Source: Pedobacter cryoconitis (lineage in GTDB: Bacteria; Bacteroidota; Bacteroidia; Sphingobacteriales; Sphingobacteriaceae). From it: 64,000 nucleotides of DNA. Positions within the stretch are counted from its first letter, which is position 1, and each line of letters starts with the position of its first letter. The position numbers and the translations under genes are program-made. The stretch is taken from positions 2,480,001 to 2,544,000 of the forward strand of contig NZ_JACHCG010000001.1 in assembly GCF_014200595.1 (NCBI RefSeq), given 5' to 3'. Positions 63,873-64,000 of the stretch are shown here, in pieces. The notes under the pieces were generated by a model, which worked only from the letters and a program-made list of their open reading frames with translations, did not search any database and had not been told where the DNA came from.

Positions 63873-64000
63873 TTATCTGGTAATCTGTGCAAGGATATTA
63901 ACCGCTCCTTCCATCTCCTGCTCAGTTAAAGACGCAAATCCAAAACGCAGGCTGTTGTCATTGAGATCGCCTGCTTTTTGAAAAGTTGTCCCAATCAATA
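63873..64000 (-). CDS. MocR-type (PLP-dependent aminotransferase-like) regulator, 3' end only
   Basis: The last 42 codons of a gene that continues beyond the window. The frame encodes LIGTTFQKAGD, then SLRFGFASLTEQEMEGAVNI and stops at 63873-63875. This matches the C-terminus of GntR/MocR proteins with an aminotransferase domain. Confidence is limited by the short fragment. Confidence 0.6.
   Translation of the reverse strand, partial: LIGTTFQKAGDLNDNSLRFGFASLTEQEMEGAVNILAQITR

Overview
The window looks like chromosome of a Bacteroidota species close to Pedobacter / Sphingobacteriaceae. The evidence is a low-GC sequence with a SusC/SusD pair, a GH127 enzyme, Bacteroidota-type -7 promoter boxes (TAnnTTTG), BfmA/BtgA and DUF5712 mobilisation proteins and a CTnDOT-like tyrosine integrase. 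No rRNA or species marker is present, so the genus is an inference.

Layout. 1-4.8 kb: SusD (cut by the window edge) and SusC on the minus strand. 5.2-7.4 kb: an ABC ATPase followed by decaying permease genes. 7.4-12.7 kb: thioesterase, serine hydrolase, tRNA-Lys, acyltransferase, sialidase-like protein and a PD-(D/E)XK-like protein. 12.9-17.2 kb: an AsmA-like protein, then a frameshifted metallo-beta-lactamase-fold hydrolase with its Rrf2 repressor gene and two matching operators. 17.3-25.9 kb: AraC regulators interleaved with short-chain dehydrogenases (SDRs), plus an FAD monooxygenase. 26-33.9 kb: GH127 enzyme; a Crp/Fnr - NmrA - SnoaL - NIPSNAP cluster with FNR-type boxes; an M57 protease; and a PAP2 phosphatase. 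34-37.5 kb: divergent IMP dehydrogenase and PIF1/RecD-like helicase genes.

37.58-59.65 kb is a genomic island of about 22.07 kb in the 3' end of a second tRNA-Lys(TTT) gene. It is bounded by a perfect 38-bp direct repeat. It carries a tyrosine integrase with an unusual active site, a DUF2314/DUF2185 protein with a small HTH partner, a strongly structured intergenic RNA candidate with overlapping terminator, a HEPN-family protein with conserved unknown genes, and a relaxase/BtgA/HTH mobilisation module next to a five-hairpin non-coding region that may be the transfer origin. No type IV secretion genes are visible, so it looks mobilisable rather than self-transmissible.

The island's right half (48.6-59.5 kb) is AT-rich cargo that reads like a defence island. 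It holds a three-gene operon (SWQSD/TIR-like protein, DUF4365-nuclease-TPR protein, split PIN-like nuclease), a second DUF4365 protein in the opposite direction, a membrane protein with a RusA-like resolvase, and a zinc-ribbon RES protein followed by a HEPN-like protein. The three-gene operon is the best candidate here for an undescribed system; its function is inferred from domains only.

After the island, 59.9-62.7 kb holds a tight operon (FAD/NAD(P)-binding protein, DUF1543, HD hydrolase). It is followed by a serine-hydrolase pseudogene, a cupin protein and the 3' end of a MocR-type regulator.
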